From the NCBI GenBank assembly GCA_964386435.1, contig CAYLSV010000135.1:1-7913 (forward strand): a DNA stretch of 7,913 bases. The letters run 5' to 3'. The translations under genes were made by a program, and so were the position numbers. This document shows positions 1 through 5,640 of the stretch, in pieces. The DNA is from CAYLSV01 sp964386435 (GTDB lineage: Bacteria > Planctomycetota > Phycisphaerae > Tepidisphaerales > Tepidisphaeraceae). Each line of letters starts with the position of its first letter. Within the stretch, counting starts at the first letter, position 1. The notes below the pieces were generated by a model. The model saw only the letters and a program-made list of their open reading frames with translations. It made no database searches and was not told where the DNA came from.

Positions 1-9
1 GTGCTCGGA

Positions 10-63
10 CTGCGTGCGTAGCCCCGCCTCTACGAGGCGGTGGGGGCTTCAGCGATTCCCGCA
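10..63 (+). repeat. REP-like palindromic repeat, copy A
   Basis: Hairpin with stem CCGCCTC (24-30), loop TAC and GAGGCGG (34-40), enclosed by GCC (21-23) and GGC (45-47). It is preceded by CTGCGTGCGTAG (10-21) and followed by TTCAGCGATTCCCGCA (48-63). Bases 26-63 match copy B at 2595-2632 in 32 of 38 positions by hand alignment. The leading CTGCGTGCGTAGCCCCGC is also found in the reverse complement of copy C near 6655. The copy lies downstream of the S66 gene (minus strand, ending at 112). It could act in transcript termination or 3' end protection, but no T-run follows on the minus strand. Bases 64-111 show nothing recognisable. Confidence 0.7.
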
Positions 64-111
64 TCTCGAGAATGTCGAGCCCGAAGAGACGCAAGGCCGT
101 CGAGTCACCGC

Positions 112-969
112 CTAGTCCCATTGAGTAATCTCGAACCGTCCGGCCGGGTCGATCGTCGCCTCGCCACCGAGCGGCACCGGGCGGCAGTGGCCGGCGTGGC
201 CGGTCTGCAGGCCGCTGGCGAGGGGGACGCCCCACCGCCGGGCCCAGTCCACCGCCACCTCGCGGAGAGTCAGGCCCCTCGTCTCGCCGATGTCGTTGAA
301 GTCGCCCAGCACCACGGCCGCCGGGCGGCCGTCGGCGGCCTGCTGGACCTGCTCCAGCAAGCGGTCGATCCGGTACAACGGCTCGCCGACGTCCTCGAGC
401 ATCAGGATTCGCCCGGCCAGCGGCAGTTGGTTCGGCGTGCCGCAGAGCGAGGCGATTAGGGCGAGGTTGCCGCCGACGACCTCGCCCGTGACGTCCGTTG
501 CCGCGTGCCACCACTGCAAATCGTGCGCATCGGGCAGCTTCTCCCGCCGCACGACGGCCGCCGTCTCGGGCCAAGCCGGCTGCTCGTTTTGAGCGATCAC
601 CAGCCCGTGCAGCGTTGCCCAGCCCCATCGCTGCCGGGCGAAGGCGTGCAGGGCCGTCACGTCGCTGAACCCGATCAGCAGCTTTCGCGGCGGTTGGCCC
701 CGCTCGACGGTCGCCGCCTCCAGCATCGGCAGCAGCCTCGCCGCCCCATACCCGCCCCGGGCACACCACACCACCTCGGCCCGCGGGTCGTACGCCGCAT
801 CGAGCACCGCCGCCAGCCGCTGCTCGTCCGTCCCCGCCGTCAGCGGCGTCCGGCAGAGCGTGTGCGGATGCACCACCGCTTCGAACCCGTACGACCGCAG
901 CGTCGCGAGCCCGGCCTCCAACGCGGCCTCTCGGATCGGCCCGCTCGGTGCAATGACGACAACGCGCAT
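112..969 (-). CDS. LD-carboxypeptidase, S66 (LdcA/MccF) family
   Basis: A 285-residue protein of the S66 serine peptidase family. Members are cytoplasmic and cut the L-Lys/meso-DAP to D-Ala bond of muropeptide tetrapeptides during peptidoglycan recycling; MccF relatives cleave peptidyl-nucleotide antibiotics. The N-terminal strand MRVVVIAPSG is typical. ARGGYGAARLL (70-80) precedes the nucleophile elbow LIGFSDVT, with Ser102. LEDVGEPLYR supplies Glu192 and the C-terminal TGHAG supplies His258, so the Ser-Glu-His triad is complete. EVVGGNLALI (163-172) is a further family motif. Length matches LdcA. The start is ATG at 969; an ATG-started extension from 1032 would run over the sucC start and add 21 basic, unconserved residues. 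A TAGGAT box ends 7 bases before the ATG and no Shine-Dalgarno site is visible. It is divergent from sucC. Family certain; LdcA-like recycling is the likeliest role. Confidence 0.93.
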   Translation of the reverse strand: MRVVVIAPSGPIREAALEAGLATLRSYGFEAVVHPHTLCRTPLTAGTDEQRLAAVLDAAYDPRAEVVWCARGGYGAARLLPMLEAATVERGQPPRKLLIGFSDVTALHAFARQRWGWATLHGLVIAQNEQPAWPETAAVVRREKLPDAHDLQWWHAATDVTGEVVGGNLALIASLCGTPNQLPLAGRILMLEDVGEPLYRIDRLLEQVQQAADGRPAAVVLGDFNDIGETRGLTLREVAVDWARRWGVPLASGLQTGHAGHCRPVPLGGEATIDPAGRFEITQWD

Positions 970-976
970 GGCGATG

Positions 977-982
977 ATCCTA
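977..982 (-). promoter_or_regulatory. -10-like box TAGGAT ahead of the S66 gene
   Basis: On the minus strand TAGGAT ends 7 bases before the ATG at 969, so transcription would begin at about the start codon. No convincing -35 lies 16-18 bases upstream (CGGGTT at 17 bases). The region lies inside the 61-base divergent spacer and would overlap the sucC promoter. Supported mainly by the same arrangement at the other first genes. Confidence 0.45.
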
Positions 983-993
983 ACGCCATTGCG

Positions 994-1022
994 TTGAGAA
1001 ACCCGCTTGCGGCGCGTACCTT
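994..1022 (+). promoter_or_regulatory. sucC promoter (sigma70-like), leaderless arrangement
   Basis: TTGAGA (994-999), a 17-base spacer (1000-1016), then TACCTT (1017-1022). These are good matches to a housekeeping -35/-10 at ideal spacing. Only 8 bases separate the -10 from the sucC ATG at 1031, so the predicted transcription start falls within 0-2 bases of the ATG. No Shine-Dalgarno site can fit in between. This is the strongest promoter-like sequence I found in the window. Confidence 0.7.
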
Positions 1023-1030
1023 GCCGCGGC

Positions 1031-2203
1031 ATGAAGATTCACGAGTACCAAGCCCGGCAACTGCTCCGCGACCACGGCGTCGAGGTCCCGCCCGGCGAGG
1101 TCTGCCGCAGCACCGACGACGTCGCCGCCGCCTACGACAAATTCGGCGGCACCGTTGTGGTGAAAGCCCAGGTCTACGCCGGCGGCCGGGGCAAGGCGGG
1201 GTTCGTCAAGCTCGTGAAAAGCAAGGACGAGGCCAAGCAGGCTGCCGAGTTCATGCTCGGCAACCGCATGGTCAGCAACCAGACCGGCCCCGACGGCGTT
1301 CCCGTGTCGGTCCTCCTGGTCGCGCCCGGCGTCGACATTGCCAAGGAGTATTACGTCAGCATCACCAGCGACCGCGCCAGCGGCAAGCCGATGCTCATCG
1401 CCAGCGCCGAGGGCGGTGTGGAGATCGAGGAGGTCGCCGAGAGCAACCCCGACGCGATCATCAAGGAGCCGCTGCACCCGCTGATGGGGCTGCAGGGCTT
1501 CCAGGCCCGCGAGGTCGCGTTCCGCCTGGGCTTCGAGGGTGAACTCTTCAAGAAGGCCGTCAAATTGCTGACGAACCTGAGTAAGGCGTTCACCGCCACC
1601 GACGCCGAGATGGCCGAGATCAACCCGCTCATCGTCACGCCCGACAACCAGCTGCTGGCGATCGACGCGAAGTTCACGTTCGACGACAACGCCCTCTTCC
1701 GCCAGAAGGAGATCGCCGGCATGGCCGACGATTCGCAGGAGAACCCGCTGGACGTGCGTGCCCGCGACGCGCACCTGAACTACATCGCCCTCGACGGCAA
1801 CATCGGCTGCCTGGTGAACGGGGCGGGCTTGGCGATGGCGACAATGGACGCCGTGAAGCACCACGGCGGTGAGCCGGCCAACTTCCTCGACGTCGGCGGC
1901 GGCGTGACGGCCGAGGGGGCCACCGAGGCGTTCCGCATCATCCTCAGCGACGACAAGGTCAAGGGCATCCTGGTCAACATCTTCGGCGGCATCGCCAAGT
2001 GCGACCTCGTCGCCGAGGCCCTGATCGCCGCCGGCGAGCAGGTCGGCTTCGACGTCCCGGTCGTGGTTCGTCTAGAAGGCACCAACGTCGACAAGGCCCG
2101 CCAAATCCTCGACGGCGCCAAGGACAAGCTGCCCACCCTCACCACCGCCACCGACCTCGACGACGGCGCCGGCAAGATCGTGAGCGCGACGAGGGCGGCG
2201 TGA
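1031..2203 (+). CDS. sucC: Succinyl-CoA ligase (ADP/GDP-forming) subunit beta
   Basis: A 390-residue beta subunit of succinyl-CoA synthetase, which with SucD interconverts succinyl-CoA and succinate with nucleotide phosphorylation in the TCA cycle. Start MKIHEYQARQLL is the classic N-terminus. The ATP-grasp domain occupies about 1-230, with VVVKAQVYAGGRGKAG (42-57) as the nucleotide-binding loop and AEINPL (195-200) with IDAKF (211-215) as metal-binding residues. The C-terminal ligase-CoA domain contains GNIGCLVNGAGLAMATMD (256-273), LDVGGG (286-291), NIFGGI (316-321) and VRLEGTN (346-352). Length is normal and no key motif is missing. The ATG at 1031 fits the family; a TTG at 1007 would add eight unconserved residues and lies inside the promoter. 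The usual partner sucD does not follow: a small gene comes 26 bases later, then a strand switch. The alpha subunit must be encoded elsewhere. Confidence 0.97.
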   Translation: MKIHEYQARQLLRDHGVEVPPGEVCRSTDDVAAAYDKFGGTVVVKAQVYAGGRGKAGFVKLVKSKDEAKQAAEFMLGNRMVSNQTGPDGVPVSVLLVAPGVDIAKEYYVSITSDRASGKPMLIASAEGGVEIEEVAESNPDAIIKEPLHPLMGLQGFQAREVAFRLGFEGELFKKAVKLLTNLSKAFTATDAEMAEINPLIVTPDNQLLAIDAKFTFDDNALFRQKEIAGMADDSQENPLDVRARDAHLNYIALDGNIGCLVNGAGLAMATMDAVKHHGGEPANFLDVGGGVTAEGATEAFRIILSDDKVKGILVNIFGGIAKCDLVAEALIAAGEQVGFDVPVVVRLEGTNVDKARQILDGAKDKLPTLTTATDLDDGAGKIVSATRAA

Positions 2204-2229
2204 ACATTTTTCTCACCCACAAGGTTTCC

Positions 2230-2439
2230 ATGCGACAACCCTGGATCATCGGCCTGACGCTGCTCGTCTTCGCGCTGCTCGCCGCTACGGCTTGGGCCTT
2301 CGCCCCCGCACCGCGGCCTCAGCAATCCGGTCCCGTCCGGCCGGGTGAGCAACTAAACGGGGACCGCGTCTTGAGCAACATCCCGAGCGGCAACGTGCGC
2401 GTCAGCCTGACAAGTGCCCAGGGTGCGGCCTGGGTTTAG
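2230..2439 (+). CDS. Small exported or membrane-anchored protein, N-terminal part before in-frame TAG
   Basis: Sixty-nine codons beginning MRQPWIIGLTLLVFALLAA, a hydrophobic segment (about 5-24) with Ala-Trp-Ala at 21-23 as a possible signal peptidase site, or else a membrane anchor. A Pro-rich stretch (APAPRPQQSGPVRPG) follows, then the beta-strand-like NVRVSLTSAQGAAWV, where the frame stops at TAG (2437-2439). AAGG (2221-2224), 5 bases before the ATG, is a plausible ribosome binding site. The gene begins 26 bases after sucC and could be read from the sucC promoter. There is no -10-like box near the start. I do not recognise the family. The frame continues sensibly past the stop (see the next entry), so this piece is probably not a complete protein. 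Confidence 0.6.
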   Translation: MRQPWIIGLTLLVFALLAATAWAFAPAPRPQQSGPVRPGEQLNGDRVLSNIPSGNVRVSLTSAQGAAWV

Positions 2440-2547
2440 GGCCGGATCAAGCATGTCGGCGATGACTGGATCATGATCATGAAGGCCAACAACCACCCGG
2501 CTTGGATCAACCCGGACAACGTCAGCATGATCCAAGCGGTGGACTGA
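2230..2547 (+). pseudogene. Full extent of the TAG-interrupted small gene
   Basis: Reading through TAG (codon 70, 2437-2439) gives 35 more codons in the same frame before TGA at 2545-2547. The extension reads GRIKHVGDDWIMIMK, then NNHPAWINPDNVSMIQAVD. Joined, the two parts make one plausible small beta-barrel-like domain: strands VRVSL, AAWV-x-GRIKHV, DWIMIM and AWINPDNVSMI, with hydrophobic alternation. The pattern G-x-x-L-x-G-x-I...D is reminiscent of Sm/SH3-like folds; that comparison is inference only. The codon could derive from CAG, AAG or GAG by one change. The alternatives are a true nonsense mutation (pseudogene), a base-call error, or amber read-through. Nothing in the window supports a recoding system. 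Confidence 0.6.
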
Positions 2548-2581
2548 CCAGCGAGGTCTGTTGACGCGATTTGATCATCAA

Positions 2582-2638
2582 CATCGCTGAGCCCGCCTCT
2601 GCGAGGCGGAGGCGGCCTCAGCGATGACCGCAATTTTT
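2582..2638 (+). terminator. Long hairpin between convergent units, with T-run on the plus strand
   Basis: Outer arms CATCGCTGAG (2582-2591) and CTCAGCGATG (2617-2626) are perfectly complementary. They enclose an inner stem CCGCCTC (2593-2599) and GAGGCGG (2603-2609) with a one-sided 7-base bulge (2610-2616). Five Ts (2634-2638) follow 7 bases after the stem on the plus strand. It lies after the sucC-small gene unit and also after ftsI, which converges from the right. It fits a rho-independent terminator for the plus strand; on the minus strand no T-run follows. The T-run is further from the stem than ideal. Confidence 0.5.
2591..2632 (+). repeat. REP-like palindromic repeat, copy B
   Basis: Second copy of the element at 10-63: GCCCGCCTCTGCGAGGCGG followed by AGGCGGCCTCAGCGATGACCGCA. 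It differs from copy A at six of 38 aligned positions and lacks one C at the start. Both stem arms are unchanged (CCGCCTC/GAGGCGG); one difference lies in the loop (A to G) and the rest in the 3' flank. Unlike A it lacks the CTGCGTGCGTAG leader and has CATCGCTGA instead, which lengthens the hairpin. Bases 2639-2722, between the repeat and the ftsI stop, show nothing further. Confidence 0.65.
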
Positions 2639-2722
2639 AAGGACGTTGCACGTCAATATTCCGCGGCTTCGCCCTGGAGGCGCGAGTTGGACGGAATCGG
2701 GCGGACGATGGTGCAAGTTGTT

Positions 2723-4459
2723 TCAGTCTTGCGTCGTGGTGGCAGCAACTGGGCTGGGCGGGACGTTCAGGTAATGCAGCGACCGCGTCAGGATGCGGCC
2801 GGCTGCCGGGGCGGCGACGATGCCGCCGAAGTGGCTGATGGTTTTGTCGGGCTCGTGGATGACCAGGGCGATGACCAGGCGCGGAGCCTCCAGCGGGCCG
2901 CCGCCGATGAAGGTGGCGGCGTAGTGCTCCTCGTCGTATTGCCCGTTCTTGGCTTGGTGGGCGGTGCCGGTTTTGCCGAACAATTTGTACCGCTCGTCGG
3001 CGGCGTGGCGGGCGGTGCCGCGCTCCACCACCTCGCCGAGCATGCTTAGCACCTCGGCGGCGATTTGGGGCGTGATGACCTGGGCCATCGCCGTCGGCTC
3101 GCCCGGCTGCACCTGACCATCGGCGGCGAGGCGGCCGCGGACGATGCGGGGCGTGACCAGCCGGCCGCCGTTGGCCAGGGCGGCGACGGCGCGGGCGAGC
3201 TGCATTGGCGTGACCAGCAATTCGTACCCCTGGGCGACGCTCTCGGGCGTGTACGTCGACCAACCCGCCACCGGCCGCAGCAAGCCGCGGCCCTCGCCGG
3301 GCAGGTCGGCCCCCGTCGCCCTGCCGAAGCCGAAGCGGGCGAGGCCGCTACGCAGCTCGTGCGGCCCCAGCCGGGCGGCGAGCCGGGCCATGCCGATGTT
3401 GCTGCTCTTGACGATCACATCGCGGGTCGAGAGCGTTTCGTACGGGTGGACGTCGGTGATGCGCCGGCCATAGCTCGTCCGCCAGACGGGGCCATGGATG
3501 GGCCAGACTTCGTCCGGCGTCGTCGCGCCCGAATCGAGGGCGGCGGCAACGGTGAACGGCTTGAGCACGCTGCCCGGCTCGTACGGATCGACGACGGCCC
3601 GGTTCCGCCGACGGTCGGGCGTGGCGTCGCCGGGGGTGGCCGGGTCGAAGCCGGGCCAGACGGCCAAGGCGAGGATGTCGCCGGTGTGCGGATCGAGCAC
3701 GACGCACTCGCCCCGCGGGGCGGCGAACTCCTTGCACGCCGCGGCCAGCTCGGCCTCGGCGATGCGTTGGATGTTGGCGTCGAGGGTCAACACGATGCCG
3801 GCCCCGTGTTTGGGCGGCTGGACGTCGGCGGCGGCGAGCATCAGCGGGTTGCGTCGGCCGTCGCGCCGCCAGCGGCGAATGCCGTCGCCGGCAGCGAGTT
3901 GCCCATCGAGTTGAAGCTCCAGCCCCTCGAGCCCGACGCTTGCCGAGTTGACGCCGCCGAGCAGGTGGGCGGCCATTTGGCCCATCGGGTAGAACCGCTG
4001 CTGGGCGGCGGTGGTGCCGACGCCGGGCAGATCGAGGGCCGTCGCCTCGTTCGCCATCGACTCGTCGACGTGGCGCCGGAGGATGACGTAGCGGTCGGCC
4101 CGACGCCCGCCGACTGTTCGGGCGAGCGTCAGCGCATCGAGACCGAGCACTTCGGCGAGTCGTTCCAGCCCGGCGTCGGCGGCGGCCGGGTCGGCGTCGG
4201 CGTGTTGGTGGAAAAACGCCGGGTCGATGAAGACGTGGCGGCTGGGAACGGTGGCGGCCAGCACGTTGCCGCCGGTGTCGAAGATGGTGCCGCGGCGGGC
4301 GGGCAGCGGCCGCTGCCCGTGCTGCTGCCGCTCGGCAAGCGCCTCCGCCGGCGTGGGCAGCCCCGCTTGCAGCCGCACCGCCCGCACGGCCACGGCGACG
4401 AGGATGATGGCGAGCAACGCCAGCATCGTGGCGGCGCGGATGGGCTTCAGATCGTTCAT
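2723..4459 (-). CDS. ftsI: Penicillin-binding protein 2/3 type transpeptidase (FtsI, class B PBP)
   Basis: A 578-residue class B penicillin-binding protein that cross-links septal peptidoglycan in the periplasm. One N-terminal membrane segment lies at about 10-27. The pedestal/dimerisation domain begins with PARRGTIFDTGGNVLA (53-68), followed by FYPMGQMAAHLLGGVN (156-171). The transpeptidase domain has all three active-site motifs: SVLK (Ser297, Lys300), SSN (352-354) and KTG (496-498). No PASTA domain follows; the tail after about 565 is short and Pro/Ala/Thr-rich. The start is ATG at 4459, which overlaps the stop of the ftsL-like gene as ATGA, implying translational coupling. An upstream extension would run through ftsL in another frame. 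GGGAG lies 11 bases before the ATG, rather far. It is the last gene of the rsmH unit; murE, often next in such clusters, is absent. FtsI rather than PBP2 is inferred from the ftsL and rsmH neighbours. Confidence 0.93.
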   Translation of the reverse strand: MNDLKPIRAATMLALLAIILVAVAVRAVRLQAGLPTPAEALAERQQHGQRPLPARRGTIFDTGGNVLAATVPSRHVFIDPAFFHQHADADPAAADAGLERLAEVLGLDALTLARTVGGRRADRYVILRRHVDESMANEATALDLPGVGTTAAQQRFYPMGQMAAHLLGGVNSASVGLEGLELQLDGQLAAGDGIRRWRRDGRRNPLMLAAADVQPPKHGAGIVLTLDANIQRIAEAELAAACKEFAAPRGECVVLDPHTGDILALAVWPGFDPATPGDATPDRRRNRAVVDPYEPGSVLKPFTVAAALDSGATTPDEVWPIHGPVWRTSYGRRITDVHPYETLSTRDVIVKSSNIGMARLAARLGPHELRSGLARFGFGRATGADLPGEGRGLLRPVAGWSTYTPESVAQGYELLVTPMQLARAVAALANGGRLVTPRIVRGRLAADGQVQPGEPTAMAQVITPQIAAEVLSMLGEVVERGTARHAADERYKLFGKTGTAHQAKNGQYDEEHYAATFIGGGPLEAPRLVIALVIHEPDKTISHFGGIVAAPAAGRILTRSLHYLNVPPSPVAATTTQD

Positions 4460-4740
4460 TGCAAAAGCTGCTCCCAACCGTCGAGTTGCGCCTGCTGCCG
4501 AACCTCCGGGCGGGTGGGCACGACATTCGCCGGCGTCGATGCGACGTGCTGCTCGATGCTGCCGGGCGCGACGTTGGCGGCGACCATCACCTGCCGCTGC
4601 CACAGCGTCTGCCGGGCCCGCTCGACCTCACCGGCGAGCCGTAGGTTTTGGCTGCGCAGGGCCGCGTGGCGGGTACGTTGCTGCAGCAGCACGGCGAGCG
4701 TGAGCGTCACGCAGAGCAAAACCAGGACGAGGCGGAGCAT
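4456..4740 (-). CDS. ftsL: FtsL/DivIC-like septum protein
   Basis: A 94-residue bitopic membrane protein. One hydrophobic segment at about 2-20 (LRLVLVLLCVTLTLAVLL) is followed by a heptad-like, Gln/Arg/Leu-rich stretch at about 24-52 (RHAALRSQNLRLAGEVERAR) consistent with a short coiled coil. VAPGSIEQHVAS then resembles the post-coil part of FtsL, and a polar tail ends at QLLQ. FtsL proteins diverge strongly in sequence; the call rests on size, topology and position directly before ftsI, which it overlaps by ATGA. In well-studied bacteria FtsL with FtsB/DivIC activates FtsW-FtsI. The ATG at 4740 is 7 bases after the LysM gene stop; no good Shine-Dalgarno site is visible, so coupling to the preceding gene is likely. 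No FtsB partner appears here. Confidence 0.75.
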   Translation of the reverse strand: MLRLVLVLLCVTLTLAVLLQQRTRHAALRSQNLRLAGEVERARQTLWQRQVMVAANVAPGSIEQHVASTPANVVPTRPEVRQQAQLDGWEQLLQ

Positions 4741-4747
4741 GAAAAAC

Positions 4748-5533
4748 TCAACGCGGCATCTTGAGTTTCTGCCCGATTCTCACCTGATCGGTATCGCTCA
4801 AATCTTTCGGGTTCAGCGCCCGGATTGCCTCGATCATCGCCGGCACGTCGCCGGTGCGCTCCGTGCGGGCGGCGGCGATGGTCCACAAACTGTCGCCCGA
4901 TCGGACGATGTGCAGCGTGGCGTCGGCGACCGGTCGCGGCTCGGGTTCGGGCAAGGCGTCGGCGGTGCCGGGCAGGTAGTAGACGCTGCCGGCGAGCACG
5001 CGATTGGGGTCATCTGCCAGGCGGCTGTTGAGGGCGATGATGGCGGCGCGGTTGACCTCGGTGTCGCCGCCGAGTTGGGTGCGGGCGATTTTCGCCAGCG
5101 AGTCGCCGGGGCGGGCGACGTACTCGCGGACGGGCCAGGCGTCACGCTCCTCGATCGGCTCCGGCTCGACGGCGACCGGCTGGGGCTCAGAAATCGGCTC
5201 GACGGCCAGCAGCGTCGGCGGGGCGACGCCCGGTTCGACCGTCCCCGGCGGTAGCGACGCGTCCGTCAGCCCCGCCCACTGCCCCCGCGGCTCCACCGGC
5301 TCGGGCTCTGGGGTCGGCGTCTGCTCAAACACCGGCTCCGGCGGCGGCACGTAAACCACCGGCGGCTCGGGCTCCGGTGTCGGCATGACCACCGAGCGGT
5401 CCGATTCCACATCCTCCACCAAGGACCGCGGCTCGGGCTTGGCCGCGGCCGTGACGTAATCGCCCAGCAGCACCCCCGCCAGGATGATGACTGCCAAGCC
5501 GATGAGCAGCCCGATCTTGTTGTCTCGCGTCAT
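4748..5533 (-). CDS. Membrane-anchored protein with two LysM domains
   Basis: A 261-residue protein with a short cytoplasmic N-terminus (MTRDNK), a membrane anchor or uncleaved signal at about 7-24, and a Pro/Glu-rich linker at about 33-132 with repeated PEPEP-like runs. Two LysM modules follow: about 137-188 (EYVARPGDSLAKIARTQLGG...NRVLAGSVYYLP) and about 207-260 (HIVRSGDSLWTIAAA...DQVRIGQKLKMP). LysM modules bind N-acetylglucosamine in peptidoglycan, so the protein probably tethers membrane to wall, or recruits to it. No catalytic domain is present. The start is ATG at 5533, chosen because GAGG lies 6 bases upstream and the anchor follows at once. A TTG at 5644 overlapping the rsmH stop would add 37 unconvincing residues. 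It sits 107 bases after rsmH and 7 before ftsL, a place where ftsL usually follows rsmH directly. A role in septal wall work is inferred from position only. Confidence 0.88.
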   Translation of the reverse strand: MTRDNKIGLLIGLAVIILAGVLLGDYVTAAAKPEPRSLVEDVESDRSVVMPTPEPEPPVVYVPPPEPVFEQTPTPEPEPVEPRGQWAGLTDASLPPGTVEPGVAPPTLLAVEPISEPQPVAVEPEPIEERDAWPVREYVARPGDSLAKIARTQLGGDTEVNRAAIIALNSRLADDPNRVLAGSVYYLPGTADALPEPEPRPVADATLHIVRSGDSLWTIAAARTERTGDVPAMIEAIRALNPKDLSDTDQVRIGQKLKMPR

Positions 5534-5539
5534 GCCGTG

Positions 5540-5543
5540 CCTC
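5540..5543 (-). promoter_or_regulatory. Shine-Dalgarno site of the LysM gene
   Basis: GAGG on the minus strand, 6 bases before the ATG at 5533. It decides the start in favour of MTRDNKIGLL over the upstream TTG at 5644. It also shows that an internal gene of this unit uses a conventional site, unlike the first genes. The remainder of the 107-base gap (5534-5640) shows nothing else. Confidence 0.55.
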
Positions 5544-5640
5544 GGGGAGAAGGGTCCAACGCCTTGCATCGGCACGCCGAGCCCGGAAGGATCAACGGCC
5601 CTGCCGAACACTCCCAAGCGACGCCCGAAGCCGGTGGCGG

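Noticed and set aside
1..21. Frame from base 1 ending in TAG at 19-21 as the tail of an upstream gene
   Set aside because: Only six codons, and the TAG belongs to the repeat leader CTGCGTGCGTAG, which recurs near 6655; no coding claim can be supported.
970..1032. Longer S66 start at an ATG at 1032
   Set aside because: Adds 21 basic residues unlike the family and would overlap the sucC start (a shared CATG); MRVVVIAPSG at 969 is the normal family N-terminus.
505..1542. Open frame on the plus strand covering the S66 gene and the start of sucC
   Set aside because: Arg/Pro-rich and conflicts with two well-supported genes on both strands.
980..1864. Open frame of 294 codons on the minus strand opposite sucC
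   Set aside because: Lies wholly over sucC, whose motifs are complete; the translation is Val/Leu/Gly/Asp-rich antisense noise.
2437..2439. TAG as a pyrrolysine codon or programmed read-through site
   Set aside because: No supporting element or decoding machinery is visible in the window and the position is not a known catalytic site. Mutation or error is simpler, so it is kept only as an open possibility in the findings.
3065..5254. Very long open frame on the plus strand (729 codons) opposite ftsI, ftsL and the LysM gene
   Set aside because: Its translation is low-complexity, rich in Gly/Arg/Ala/Asp with no recognisable motif. It is the mirror of strongly supported minus-strand genes in GC-rich DNA, where stop codons are rare in antisense frames.
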